A stretch of DNA of 44,596 nt from Mycolicibacterium neoaurum ATCC 25795 (GCF_000691525.1 NZ_JMDW01000027.1:1-44596), one strand, 5' to 3'; numbered from the stretch's first letter, positions 15,018-23,593 are shown. Notes: generated from the letters alone by a model not told the origin. Made by a program: numbers and translations.

Positions 15018-16750
15018 GCACAGGGTCAGGGGTCTTCATGGATCGGCTTTCGGCGTGGGTGAGTGCCGGCCTGTTGTCGGCGGGGGTGTCGGCCGCGGTG
15101 CTTGCCGGCGCCGGCGTCGCAGTGGCCGACGATACGTCCGACGGGGCGGGCCGCGGGTCGGCATCGAGCCCGGTCAACGACAGTACGCCGCGCACCAAGA
15201 CCGACACCACGTCGGAGTCTGCCGCCGAGTCGACGTCGACCGACAAGACCGACACCACTATCGGCACCGAGACCGACGACAGAGCCGGCAGTACGACACC
15301 GGGCACCGGGCATGAGACCGGATCCGAGCACGAGACCGAACCGGAACTGCAGCCCGAACTCGAGTCCGAGCATGGGGCCGCCCCCGACGAGCACGAGAAG
15401 ACACCCCCGAGCCGCGCCGGCGAGGCCGAGACCGTTCTCGGGAAGAAGACCCGACCGACCGCCGCGATACCGAGCATCAGCACCCCCGTCGTCGTGGATG
15501 CCGAGAACAGCACATCCGCCGAGAACGAGACCGGCACCACCTCGAAGACCGAGCCTTCGGATCCGTTGGTGACCGAGGCCGCCGTGACGGCCGACCGCAG
15601 CCACGACCGCGACGGCACGACGGCACGGGTGACGGAGACCCCGGCCGTATCCATGGCGGTCGTGGTCGAGCAGCCGCCCGCCGAACGCGCCTTCGCCCCC
15701 TCGGCGCCCAACCTGCTGCGCTGGCTGCAGGGCCTGACCGAAAATCTCATCAAGGGCGTCGGGTCGCTGGTGTTCAACACCATCCAGGCGCTCGAGGCAT
15801 TGCTGACCGGCCCACCGGCGGTTCCGGTCAACAGCCCGGTCACGGTGCGCACATCCACCATCCTGCTCGCCAATGGCCAACGCGTGCAGGCTAACTGGTA
15901 CTTCCCCGACGTGCCCGAGGGTGCGCAGCAGCCGGACCGGTTGATCCTGTTGCAGCATGGTTTCTTCGCGCTGGCACCGATGTACAGCTACACCGCCGCG
16001 GAGTTGGCGGTCCGCACCAACAGCATCGTCGTCACGCCCACGCTCTCGTCGAACTTCTTCGCCGACGATGACGCGTGGCTCAACGGCGCGGGCATGTGGA
16101 ACAACATCGCCGAGCTGTTCGTCGGCGACCGGACCGCCCTCAATGACAGTGCCCGCGACGCCGGTTACGTGGGTGTGCTGCCCCAGAAGTTCGGTCTGGC
16201 GGGGCATTCCGCCGGTGGTCAGCTCGTCGGCGCCGTCGCCGGATACCTGATGGACAAGGGCGCCGCCGACGATCTCGTCGGGGTGATCACCCTGGACGGC
16301 GTGCCCACCGGTTCGGTCATGCCGGATGCGTTGGCCAAGCTGCAGGCCTATGAGGACGCCACCGGACGTTACATCCCGGTCCGTGAGATCGGCGCCCCGC
16401 CCAACCTGTTCAACTTCATCAGCAATATCAACGAATCGCTGAACGCGGCGCGGCCCGGCCGGTTCAACGGTGTCGTGCTCGCCGGCGGTGTCCACATGGA
16501 CTCGATGCGTGGCGGCAACCCGATCGTGCAGTTCCTGGCCTCGGTGCTGGCCGGATTCCCGCAGCCGCAGAACCCGCCGGCGGTCTGGCAGCTCAGCGCC
16601 GAGTGGTTCAACGATTGGTTCGACGGTGACACCGACAACGGTGACGATCTGGTACCCGGGTCGACGCTGCCGATCAGCACGCCCGATGGCACCGCCTACG
16701 GCGTGGTGCTCGGGCGGTCGGTGCCCACCACCGTCGCCGTCGCCGTCTGA
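15014..16750 (+). CDS. Secreted alpha/beta hydrolase with long disordered N-terminal region
   Basis: 578 residues from GTG 15014; ATG 15038, behind AGGGG, is an alternative giving 570. A signal peptide ends in AVA near residue 39. Residues 40-230 are a Thr/Ser/Glu/Asp-rich low-complexity region, then an amphipathic stretch and a catalytic alpha/beta-hydrolase domain. The nucleophile elbow is GHSAG (Ser399), with LLQHGFFA as the oxyanion region and GGVHMDS a His candidate. The domain resembles mycobacterial secreted esterases or chlorophyllase/PET-hydrolase-like folds; the substrate is unknown. The acidic Thr-rich region may be O-mannosylated, an inference. The GTG start overlaps a micro-ORF stop. 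An APH-like remnant begins right after the stop codon. Confidence 0.82.
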   Translation: MSTGSGVFMDRLSAWVSAGLLSAGVSAAVLAGAGVAVADDTSDGAGRGSASSPVNDSTPRTKTDTTSESAAESTSTDKTDTTIGTETDDRAGSTTPGTGHETGSEHETEPELQPELESEHGAAPDEHEKTPPSRAGEAETVLGKKTRPTAAIPSISTPVVVDAENSTSAENETGTTSKTEPSDPLVTEAAVTADRSHDRDGTTARVTETPAVSMAVVVEQPPAERAFAPSAPNLLRWLQGLTENLIKGVGSLVFNTIQALEALLTGPPAVPVNSPVTVRTSTILLANGQRVQANWYFPDVPEGAQQPDRLILLQHGFFALAPMYSYTAAELAVRTNSIVVTPTLSSNFFADDDAWLNGAGMWNNIAELFVGDRTALNDSARDAGYVGVLPQKFGLAGHSAGGQLVGAVAGYLMDKGAADDLVGVITLDGVPTGSVMPDALAKLQAYEDATGRYIPVREIGAPPNLFNFISNINESLNAARPGRFNGVVLAGGVHMDSMRGGNPIVQFLASVLAGFPQPQNPPAVWQLSAEWFNDWFDGDTDNGDDLVPGSTLPISTPDGTAYGVVLGRSVPTTVAVAV

Positions 16751-16752
16751 GC

Positions 16753-16869
16753 GTGCACCCCGGCCAGCTGACGGTCTCGCCGCTCACGGTGGGCAGACTG
16801 ATCGCCGACCAGTTCCCGCAGTGGGCGGGCCTGCCCGTCGAGCCGGTTTCCGTTGGAGTCCGACGATGA
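16753..16869 (+). pseudogene. N-terminal remnant of an aminoglycoside-phosphotransferase-like gene
   Basis: GTG 16753 to TGA 16869 encodes 38 residues. The segment QLTVSPLTVGRLIADQFPQW followed by AGLPVEPV matches, from memory, the opening of actinobacterial APH-family phosphotransferases, which normally continue for 250 or more residues. Here the frame ends at once and none of the kinase motifs follow before the tRNA gene. I read it as a deletion relic whose rest was lost, possibly when the tRNA-side sequence was joined. Confidence 0.55.
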
Positions 16870-16901
16870 CATCGAGGCGGTGCGACACGACCTCGAGCAT
16901 G

Positions 16902-16938
16902 AAAACAGCCCCTCACCTGCGTCAGCAGGATCGGGGCT
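16902..16938 (-). terminator. Intrinsic terminator of tRNA-Ser(CGA)
   Basis: On the minus strand AGCCCC ... GGGGCT encloses CCTGC-tgac-GCAGG, giving two stacked stems with an internal loop, followed by GTTTT. It begins 2 bp after the encoded CCA of the tRNA. Confidence 0.75.
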
Positions 16939-16939
16939 A

Positions 16940-17030
16940 TGGCGGTGGCGGAGGGATTTGAACCCTCGGACGGGGGTTACCCGTCACACGCTTTCGAGGC
17001 GTGCTCCTTAGGCCGCTCGGACACGCCACC
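16940..17030 (-). tRNA. tRNA-Ser (anticodon CGA)
   Basis: The minus strand folds into a class-II tRNA: acceptor GGTGGCG paired with CGCCACC, anticodon stem CACGC/GCGTG with loop CTCGAAA (anticodon CGA), a long variable arm ACGGGTAACCCCCGT, T-loop GTTCAAATC, and encoded CCA (16940-16942). It decodes UCG. TAAGCT (17038-17043, minus) lies 7 nt before the mature 5' end. Confidence 0.95.
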
Positions 17031-17037
17031 GGCGGGA

Positions 17038-17043
17038 AGCTTA
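17038..17043 (-). promoter_or_regulatory. -10 hexamer TAAGCT for tRNA-Ser(CGA)
   Basis: The hexamer ends 7 nt before the mature tRNA 5' base at 17030, predicting transcription start at or within a base of the mature end. Confidence 0.45.
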
Positions 17044-17084
17044 CCGGGCAGTCGCCGTGAGCCCTAATCGCGTGCCGAAGCAGC

Positions 17085-17537
17085 TCAGCGATGCCGCGCG
17101 AAGAACTCCTCCAACGGCGCCGCGCATTCACGTTCCAACACCCCGCCGCGCACCTGCGGACGGTGCGTCAGCCGCCGGTCGCGCACCACATCCCACAGCG
17201 ACCCCACCGCGCCGGTCTTGGGCTCCCACGCCCCGAACACCAACCGGCCGACCCGCGCCATCACCAGCGCGCCCGCGCACATCGTGCACGGCTCCACCGT
17301 GACCGCCAGCGTGCAATCGGTCAGCCGCCAGCCGTCGCCCAGCACCTGAGCCGCCGCACGCATCGCCAGGATCTCCGCATGCGCGGTGGGATCACGCAGG
17401 ACCTCGCGCGCATTGGCCGCGCGGGCCAACTCCGTCCCGTCGGGGCCGAACACCACCGCCCCGATCGGGATATCGTCGGGCCCGGCCAGCCGGGCCGCCT
17501 CCAGCGCCTGCCGGATCAGCTCGCTGTCGGAGCTCAC
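17085..17537 (-). CDS. tadA: tRNA-specific adenosine deaminase TadA
   Basis: 150 residues of the cytidine-deaminase fold. The zinc site is HAE (His53, proton-shuttle Glu55) and PCTMC (Cys84, Cys87). TadA converts A34 to inosine in tRNA-Arg(ACG); a tRNA-Arg(ACG) gene lies 13 kb away in the same window. GTG 17537 overlaps the stop of the upstream gene (GTGA), so the two are translationally coupled. The same pair occurs in M. tuberculosis (Rv3753c-Rv3752c). It ends 54 bp before the tRNA-Ser(CGA) gene, which is on the same strand but has its own likely promoter. Confidence 0.95.
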   Translation of the reverse strand: MSSDSELIRQALEAARLAGPDDIPIGAVVFGPDGTELARAANAREVLRDPTAHAEILAMRAAAQVLGDGWRLTDCTLAVTVEPCTMCAGALVMARVGRLVFGAWEPKTGAVGSLWDVVRDRRLTHRPQVRGGVLERECAAPLEEFFARHR

Positions 17538-18052
17538 CGACCCAGTTTGTCCAGCACCGCGGACAGTTCGTCGGCGAAGCCCATCCGCTCGGCGATCGCG
17601 GTGATCTGCTCCTCGATCTCGGATTCCTCGTCGGCGATGATCACCCCGAGCACGCCCTCGGGCAGGCCGATATCGGCGAGCAGCCCGAGATCGCCCTCCT
17701 CGAACGGGTCGGTGTCCTCCAGGTCCTCGTCGTCGATATCGGCATCGAGGGTGTCGAGGACCTCGGCGGCGATGTCGTAGTCCAGCGCAGCGGTGGCGTC
17801 GGAAAGCAGCAAGCGGGTGCCCGCCGGGGCGGGCCGCAGGATGATCAGAAACTCCTCGTCGACGTCGAGCAATCCGAACACCGCACCGGCACTTCGCAGC
17901 TCACGCAACTCGGTCTCGGCCGCGGTCAGGCTGTTCAGCGCCGTCCTGCGCAGGGCCGTACACCGCCACTTGCCGTCCTCTCGGACGACCGCGACGCCGA
18001 ACCCGCCCGGCAGGTCGGCTGCCTGTTGTGCGGTGGCCCGCTGTGCTCCCAT
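17534..18052 (-). CDS. tRNA adenosine deaminase-associated protein
   Basis: 172 residues, widespread in actinobacteria next to tadA and named for that position. It has a beta-rich N-terminal part (GGFGVAVVREDGKWRC), an acidic central segment rich in Asp/Glu (about residues 100-125), and a helical C-terminus. No catalytic motif is recognisable and the molecular role is unknown; a partner or regulator of TadA is a guess from conserved coupling. TAGCGT lies 8 nt before ATG 18052. The gene diverges from tyrA. Confidence 0.85.
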   Translation of the reverse strand: MGAQRATAQQAADLPGGFGVAVVREDGKWRCTALRRTALNSLTAAETELRELRSAGAVFGLLDVDEEFLIILRPAPAGTRLLLSDATAALDYDIAAEVLDTLDADIDDEDLEDTDPFEEGDLGLLADIGLPEGVLGVIIADEESEIEEQITAIAERMGFADELSAVLDKLGR

Positions 18053-18133
18053 GGCCGCTTACGCTAGTCGTCCACCAAGTGCTTGACCAGCGGTCACAGC
18101 CAGTCCCCATCAACCATGTGCCAACCTAGAGCG

Positions 18134-19093
18134 GTGACCGACACACCGGTATGCGTGCTGGGCCTTGGACTGATCGGCGGCTCGGTGATACGGGCCGCCA
18201 CTGCGGCGGGTCGCACCGTGTTCGGGTACAACCGCTCGATCGACGGGGTGAGCGCTGCCCAGGCCGACGGATTCGATGCCACCACCACTCTCGATGATGC
18301 CCTCACGCGTGCCGCGGACACCGATGCGCTGATCGTGCTTGCCGTGCCCATGCCGGCACTGGCCGGAATGCTCGACCACATCCGCTCCGTCGCCCCGGGC
18401 TGCGCGCTGACCGATGTGATCAGCGTCAAGGGCGCGGTGCTCCCGGCGGTGGAGAAGGCCGGTCTGCGATCGCGTTTCGTGGGTGGGCACCCGATGACCG
18501 GCACCGCGCACTCTGGCTGGTCCGCGGGCGACGCAGCCCTTTTCGTCGGTGCCCCGTGGGTGATCAGCGTCGACGACGATGTCGACCCGGCCGTCTTCGA
18601 TCAGGTCATGCGGCTGGCCCTGGACTGCGGTGCGGTGGTGGTGCCTGCGCGGTCCGACGAGCACGACGCCGCCGCGGCCGCCATCTCGCATCTGCCGCAT
18701 CTGTTGGCCGAGACGCTCGCCGTGGCCGCTGCCGATGTTCCGCTGGCGTTCGCGCTCGCCGCCGGATCGTTCCGGGACGGCACCCGGGTCGCGGCGACCG
18801 CGCCGGATCTGGTGCGCGCCATGTGCGAGGCCAATGCCGACCATCTGGCGACCGGCCTGGACCGGGCCATCGAACTGCTCACCGATGCCCGTGACCACCT
18901 GCGCACCCACACTTCGGTCGCCGAGCTGGTCGAGGCCGGCCATGCGGCCCGGGTCCGCTACGACAGTTTCCGTAGGCCCGACATCCTGCATGTCACCATC
19001 GGCGCCCCGCAGTGGCGGGACGAACTGGCCGCCGCCGGACGGGCCGGCGGAGTGATCAGATCCGCGCTGCCAGTCCTGGGTAGTCGAGGATGA
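18134..19093 (+). CDS. tyrA: Prephenate dehydrogenase
   Basis: 319 residues. It oxidatively decarboxylates prephenate to 4-hydroxyphenylpyruvate, the precursor of tyrosine. The NAD-binding motif GLGLIGGS is at 9-16. Family motifs are TDVISVKG, GGHPMTGTAHSG (substrate-binding His and catalytic region) and SHLPHLLAE. No ACT domain is obvious. GTG 18134 removes a weakly conserved upstream extension and places the Rossmann motif at the usual distance. An aminotransferase able to finish tyrosine or phenylalanine synthesis (pat, 30835) lies in the same window. The last 38 bp overlap the end of the opposing gene. Confidence 0.93.
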   Translation: MTDTPVCVLGLGLIGGSVIRAATAAGRTVFGYNRSIDGVSAAQADGFDATTTLDDALTRAADTDALIVLAVPMPALAGMLDHIRSVAPGCALTDVISVKGAVLPAVEKAGLRSRFVGGHPMTGTAHSGWSAGDAALFVGAPWVISVDDDVDPAVFDQVMRLALDCGAVVVPARSDEHDAAAAAISHLPHLLAETLAVAAADVPLAFALAAGSFRDGTRVAATAPDLVRAMCEANADHLATGLDRAIELLTDARDHLRTHTSVAELVEAGHAARVRYDSFRRPDILHVTIGAPQWRDELAAAGRAGGVIRSALPVLGSRG

Positions 19094-19640
19094 AGCCGTC
19101 CTCGTCGACGGTGACGGTGGTCTCGGCGACCGGCGATTTCAGTCCGAACCCATCCGCCTCACGCGTGTAGGTGATGTTCTCCAGCTCCACGCTGAGCTCC
19201 GGCAGCCGCACATAGACCACCGGCAGGGTCAGCGACTCGGGGCCGCCCTTGTGCAGTTCGTTGCGCCGGATCGGGAGCGCGTTGAAGAACGGGCTGAACA
19301 CCACGTCCACATCGAGCGCTCCGTCGAACGCGGCGCGGCTGGTCTGGTTCTGGTGATCGCGGACCAGCCACATGCCCTCCTCGTCCCTGGCGATGGAAAG
19401 CTGGCGTTCGCGCTCGGCCAGCGTCATCGTCAGTGACAGCCGCTTGGTGGCACCCACTTCGTCGGTCACCAGGTCATAGGAGGCGCTGAAGGCAGGATCG
19501 GTTGACGTGGCAGCCGACACGATGCGGCCGTACGCCTTGATCCGATTACCGGAAAGCTGTATCCGCACCGACTCCATCCGCGGCACATCGTGTGCTCGCC
19601 ACGTCAGGATCGCCGGCCACGCTTCGGCTGGTTCAGTCAC
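19056..19640 (-). CDS. Putative glycolipid-binding protein (PF06475-like)
   Basis: 194 residues with the beta-strand-rich pattern of the putative glycolipid-binding family: LTWRAHDVPRMESV near the start, ASYDLVTDEVG, DLDVVFSPF-like and FNALPIRR motifs. It matches the place of Rv3755c, between tyrA and proZ. Function is not experimentally settled. The start GTG 19640 lies 4 nt beyond the proZ stop, with AGGAGG abutting it (too close for normal spacing) and TACGGT ending 6 nt before it, so both operon readthrough and a leaderless transcript are possible. The 3' end overlaps tyrA by 38 bp. Confidence 0.8.
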   Translation of the reverse strand: MTEPAEAWPAILTWRAHDVPRMESVRIQLSGNRIKAYGRIVSAATSTDPAFSASYDLVTDEVGATKRLSLTMTLAERERQLSIARDEEGMWLVRDHQNQTSRAAFDGALDVDVVFSPFFNALPIRRNELHKGGPESLTLPVVYVRLPELSVELENITYTREADGFGLKSPVAETTVTVDEDGFILDYPGLAARI

Positions 19641-19644
19641 CCTC

Positions 19645-20403
19645 CTACCGTATGCGACGGCCCCCGGGCTCCGTAGCCACGTTGGAGGATTCCAATGCCA
19701 CCTCGTCGTCGAGCAGAGGCTGGGGCAGATCGGTCGACCTGGCGAACCGGTCGGCGCCGGGCTGGGACAACCACACGGCGGCGGCCAGCAGCGCGTCGAG
19801 CATCAGCGCCAGCAGCGTAACCATCAGCGCACCCACCAGCGCCAGATAGAACTCTCGAACCTTGATCCCGTCGATCAGGTACCGGCCCAGGCCGCCGAGG
19901 CTGGCATAGGCGGCCACCGTGGCGGTCGCCACGATCTGCAGCGTCGCGGTGCGCAGACCGCCGACGATGAGCGGGAGTGCGTTGGGCACCTCGACCCGGA
20001 ACAGCACCTGGCGTTCGGTCATCCCCATCGCCCGCGCGGCGTCGACCACCGACGGTTCGACGGCAGCGATCCCCGAGTACGTACCCGCGAGCAGCGGCGG
20101 GATGCCCAGCAGCATCAGCGCGACCGTCGGGGGAATGAGCCCGAGCCCCCACAACAGCACCCCGAGCAGCAGCACGCCGAGGGTTGGCAGGGCGCGCAGC
20201 GCATTGACTCCGGTGACCACCAGGAAGGTCCCACGCCCGGTATGTCCGATGATCAGGCCGACCGGAACCGCGATCAACGCCGAGAACACCACCGCGATAC
20301 CGGTGTACTGCAGGTGCTCGACGATCCTGATTCCGAGACCGGCAGGGCCCGTCCAGTTCTGCGCCGTGAAGATGAAAGCCAGCGCCTCGTGCAGGAAGTT
20401 CAT
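19645..20403 (-). CDS. proZ: Osmoprotectant ABC transporter permease ProZ
   Basis: 252-residue membrane permease of the glycine-betaine/choline/proline family, with about six hydrophobic segments and the EAA-type loop DAARAMGMTERQVLFRVEVP (about 119-138). It pairs with ProW to form the channel fed by ProX and driven by ProV. ATG 20403 overlaps the proW stop by 4 nt. A charged C-terminal tail of about 40 residues follows the last membrane segment. Confidence 0.92.
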   Translation of the reverse strand: MNFLHEALAFIFTAQNWTGPAGLGIRIVEHLQYTGIAVVFSALIAVPVGLIIGHTGRGTFLVVTGVNALRALPTLGVLLLGVLLWGLGLIPPTVALMLLGIPPLLAGTYSGIAAVEPSVVDAARAMGMTERQVLFRVEVPNALPLIVGGLRTATLQIVATATVAAYASLGGLGRYLIDGIKVREFYLALVGALMVTLLALMLDALLAAAVWLSQPGADRFARSTDLPQPLLDDEVALESSNVATEPGGRRIR

Positions 20404-21047
20404 ACCGCACCGGCCTTCGCTCGAGTCCACGGGGTGATCGCCTTGCCCGCCAACAGGATCAGGGTGTCGACCACCACCGCAAGGACGAAGATCGCGATGA
20501 TGCCCGCGATGATCTGGCCGCTCTTGTTGGCCTGGTACCCCTCGGTGAACCAGGTGCCCAGTCCGCCGATACCGATCACCGAACCCACCGACACCATCGA
20601 GATGTTGGTCACCGCGACCACCCGCAGGCTGGCGACGAGGATCGGGATGGACAGCGGGAGTTCGACTTTCACCACCCGGGTGAACGGTCGGTAACCGACG
20701 GCGGTGGCCGCGTCGCGCACCGCGGGCGGGACGGCGTCCAGCGCCTCGGGCACCGCACGGACCAGCAGGGCGGTCGTGTACAGGGTCAGCGCCACGATGA
20801 CGTTGGCCTCGTCGAGGATGCGGGTCGGAATGATCAGCGGTAGCACGACGAAGAGCGCCAGCGACGGGATGGTGAAGATGATGCTGGCGGTGACGGTACT
20901 GACCCGGCGCAGCACGGTGGTGCGCTGCACCAGCGCACCGAGGGGCACCGCGATCAGCAATCCGAGCACGATCGGCACCAGGGACAGCCGCAGATGGATC
21001 AGCGTCAGCGTCCACGCGTTGTCGAGGTGGGTGAGCAGATACTGCAT
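20400..21047 (-). CDS. proW: Osmoprotectant ABC transporter permease ProW
   Basis: 215-residue integral membrane permease with five to six predicted helices. The EAA-type cytoplasmic loop contains VRDAATAVGYRPFTRVVKVELP, cut here into VRDAATAVGY then PFTRVVKVELP. It is the second channel subunit with ProZ. ATG 21047 immediately follows the proV stop and the end overlaps proZ, so proXVWZ is one tightly packed minus-strand operon in the order proX-proV-proW-proZ, as in M. tuberculosis. Confidence 0.92.
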   Translation of the reverse strand: MQYLLTHLDNAWTLTLIHLRLSLVPIVLGLLIAVPLGALVQRTTVLRRVSTVTASIIFTIPSLALFVVLPLIIPTRILDEANVIVALTLYTTALLVRAVPEALDAVPPAVRDAATAVGYRPFTRVVKVELPLSIPILVASLRVVAVTNISMVSVGSVIGIGGLGTWFTEGYQANKSGQIIAGIIAIFVLAVVVDTLILLAGKAITPWTRAKAGAV

Positions 21048-22154
21048 CTACCCGGTCCGCCGTTTGCGCTCATCGTCGATCGCGGCCAACACATCCTCGG
21101 CACGGATTCCGCCGAGCACCTGGTCGTTCTCGTCCACCGCGACGCCGAGGGCCGCCGGTGACGACAGCGCCGCGTCCAGCGCCAACCGCAATGTGCCGTC
21201 CGGCCGGAACAGCGAGCCGCCCGCGATGGTGCTGTCATAGAGCGAACTCCCGCCGCGGTGCAGGTCCACCCCCTCGGCGTTGATCCACCCGTACGGCTCG
21301 CCACCGGGTTTGGTCACCAGCACCCATTCACCCGGTCCGAGATCGAGTGCGTCGATGCCGGGTTCACCGACGTGCTGGATATCGTGCATTGGCAGGCCGT
21401 TGTGGCGCAGGAACTGCAGACCGCGGTAGCCGCGGTCGGCGCCGACGAACCCCGCGACGAAATCGTTTGCCGGATTGGACAACAGGCGCTGGGGCGGATC
21501 GAACTGCTGCAGGACGCCCCCGCGACCGAACACCGCGACCTTGTCCCCGAGTTTGAGCGCCTCGTCGATATCGTGGGTGACGAAGACGATGGTCTTGCGC
21601 AGCTCGCTCTGCAGCCGCAGGATCTCGGTCTGCAATTCCTCACGCACGACGGGGTCGACCGCGCTGAACGGCTCGTCCATCAGCAAGATCGGCGGGTCGG
21701 CGGCCAGCGCCCGGGCCACCCCGACGCGCTGCTGCTGACCACCGGAAAGCTGCGCCGGATAGCGTTGCGCCAGTTTGGGATCCAGCCCGACACGTTCCAG
21801 TACACCCAGCGCGGCCTTGCGTGCCTCACGTCGCGACTGCCCCTTGAGCACCGGGACGCAGGCGACGTTGTCCACCACCCGCTGATGCGGCATCAGGCCG
21901 GCGCTCTGGATGACGTATCCGATGCCCAGTCGCAACTTCACCGGATCGACCTTGGTGACGTCTTCCCCATTGACCGTGAGCGTTCCCGAGGTGGGATCGA
22001 TCATCCGGTTGATCATCCGCATGGAGGTGGTCTTGCCGCACCCGGACGGCCCGACGAAGGCGGCGAGCGTGCCCTCGGGGATGTCGAGGGTCAGATTGTC
22101 GACCGCGACGGTGCCGTCGGCATAGGTCTTGGTGACGGAGGTGAAGGTGATCAT
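21048..22154 (-). CDS. proV: Osmoprotectant ABC transporter ATP-binding protein ProV
   Basis: 368 residues. Walker A GPSGCGKT is near 34-41, the Q-loop lies in IGYVIQSAGLMPH, the signature is LSGGQQQR, Walker B is PPILLMDEPFSAVDP, and the H-loop is VTHDIDEA. A C-terminal part of about 120 residues with a CBS-like stretch (LGVAVDENDQVLGGIRAEDVL) may sense ionic strength, as CBS domains do in OpuA. ATG 22154 is preferred; an in-frame GTG at 22166 overlaps the proX stop (GTGA) and is an alternative start. Confidence 0.92.
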   Translation of the reverse strand: MITFTSVTKTYADGTVAVDNLTLDIPEGTLAAFVGPSGCGKTTSMRMINRMIDPTSGTLTVNGEDVTKVDPVKLRLGIGYVIQSAGLMPHQRVVDNVACVPVLKGQSRREARKAALGVLERVGLDPKLAQRYPAQLSGGQQQRVGVARALAADPPILLMDEPFSAVDPVVREELQTEILRLQSELRKTIVFVTHDIDEALKLGDKVAVFGRGGVLQQFDPPQRLLSNPANDFVAGFVGADRGYRGLQFLRHNGLPMHDIQHVGEPGIDALDLGPGEWVLVTKPGGEPYGWINAEGVDLHRGGSSLYDSTIAGGSLFRPDGTLRLALDAALSSPAALGVAVDENDQVLGGIRAEDVLAAIDDERKRRTG

Positions 22155-22162
22155 CGGCTCAC

Positions 22163-23104
22163 TCACTTCCCCGGCAGGGGTTGGTCGAATCCGTTGTCGG
22201 CGATCCACTTCTGCGCGGCCTCGTCGGGGTCGACACCCGAATTCCCCTCCACCGATCCGTTCAATTCGATCAGGGCCTCGGTGCTGAGCTTGGCACTGAC
22301 GGCATCGAGGACCGTCTTGAGCTCGTTCGACATCTTCTGCGAGGCCACCAGCGGCACCACATTGGCGGCCAGGAAGACGTTCTCCGGATCTTCGAGCACC
22401 ACGAGGTTGTTCTTCTCGATCGCCGGCGAGGTGCTGAAGATATTGGCCGCGGTGACGGTGCCGTTTGTCAACGCCTGCACCGTCGCCGGCCCGCCCCCGT
22501 CACTGATGGCGACGAAGTTGGCGGGCGCGATGTCGAGTCCGTACTTCTGCTGCAATCCCACCAAGCCGGTCTGGCGGGTCTGAAACTCCGACGGCCCACC
22601 GACTTTCACCTCGGGCGAGCGGGCCGCCAGATCGGCGATGGTCTTGAGATTCCATTCCCTGGCGATGGTCTCGGACACCGCGAGGGTGTCCTTGTCCTCG
22701 GCCGGCGACGGGTAGAGGATCGCCAGATCACCGGGAAGGGCGCGCAACAATCCCAGCAGCACCTCATCGGAGGTGGTGGCGGTTGCATCCTTGTCGAAGT
22801 ACTGCAGCAGATTGCCGGTGTACTCCGGGATCAGATCGATCGAGTGGTCCTGCACGGCCGGGATGTAGGTCTCCCGGCTGCCGATGCCGAACTGCCGGCT
22901 GATGGCGAAGCCGTTGGCCTCCAGCGCCTGTGCGTATATCTCGGCGATGATCTTCGACTCGGTGAAATCGGCCGAGCCGACCGCGATGGTCTTCAGATCC
23001 CCCGATATCTGTCCACCGCCGAGTGGATTGGAACTTCCGCAACCGGCACTCACCAGGGTGAGCAATGCTGCGATGAAGACAGCGAACCGTTTCCTGCAGC
23101 GCAT
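22163..23104 (-). CDS. proX: Osmoprotectant ABC transporter substrate-binding lipoprotein ProX
   Basis: 313 residues. The lipoprotein signal ends VSAGC (Cys22). The mature part is an OpuAC-type glycine-betaine/choline-binding fold with IAVGSADFTESKIIAEIYAQ near the start and DLIPEYTGNLL, a conserved signature of this clade. It captures the compatible solute outside the membrane and delivers it to ProW/ProZ. The start has AGGGGA 6 nt upstream. A TAATGT hexamer (23148-23153, minus) about 44 nt before ATG is a candidate operon promoter, giving a real 5' leader. It is the first gene of the four-gene operon. Confidence 0.93.
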   Translation of the reverse strand: MRCRKRFAVFIAALLTLVSAGCGSSNPLGGGQISGDLKTIAVGSADFTESKIIAEIYAQALEANGFAISRQFGIGSRETYIPAVQDHSIDLIPEYTGNLLQYFDKDATATTSDEVLLGLLRALPGDLAILYPSPAEDKDTLAVSETIAREWNLKTIADLAARSPEVKVGGPSEFQTRQTGLVGLQQKYGLDIAPANFVAISDGGGPATVQALTNGTVTAANIFSTSPAIEKNNLVVLEDPENVFLAANVVPLVASQKMSNELKTVLDAVSAKLSTEALIELNGSVEGNSGVDPDEAAQKWIADNGFDQPLPGK

Positions 23105-23233
23105 ACCGTCCCCTCAGGTGGCTGTGTGACGCCTGGCAATTCCTTCGACATTAACCGGCGTCGGCACGACATGCCGCGCTTTGGTTCACCGTGAGGTGGT
23201 TTGCCAACGCCGCGTAAGGGGCAAGATAAGACC

Positions 23234-23593
23234 ATGACGACCGACCCGAACGCACTGCCATACGAACCAGAGCAGGCGCACCAACCCGTTGGCGCATCGG
23301 AGCCGGTCCCGCCTCCCGAGGACAACGTCAAATTCACCAGGGCGGCAGCCCTGTGGACCTCGCTGATCATCGGTTTCCTGGTGCTGATCGTGTTGCTGAT
23401 CTTCATCGCCCAGAACACCGATCAGGGCACCTTCCACTTCCTCGGCTGGAACTGGACGCTGCCTCTGGGGGTGGCGCTGCTGCTCGCCGCGGTCGGCGGC
23501 GGGTTGCTCGCGGTCCTGGTGGGCGCGGCGCGCATCGTGCAGCTGCGCATCGCGGCCCGAAAGAACCTCAAAGCCGCCAGGCGCGTGACCTAG
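23234..23593 (+). CDS. LapA-domain membrane protein
   Basis: 119 residues. A Pro/Glu-rich cytoplasmic N-terminus (1-33) is followed by two hydrophobic segments (about 40-62 and 73-98) separated by QNTDQGTFHFLGWNW, the typical LapA/YciS linker, and a short basic C-terminus. Equivalent in position to Rv3760. LapA-family proteins take part in envelope assembly in Gram-negative bacteria; the mycobacterial role is unknown. ATG 23234 is preferred over ATG 23201 because it gives a usual-length N-terminus. The stop overlaps the convergent kinase gene by 4 nt. Confidence 0.82.
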   Translation: MTTDPNALPYEPEQAHQPVGASEPVPPPEDNVKFTRAAALWTSLIIGFLVLIVLLIFIAQNTDQGTFHFLGWNWTLPLGVALLLAAVGGGLLAVLVGAARIVQLRIAARKNLKAARRVT

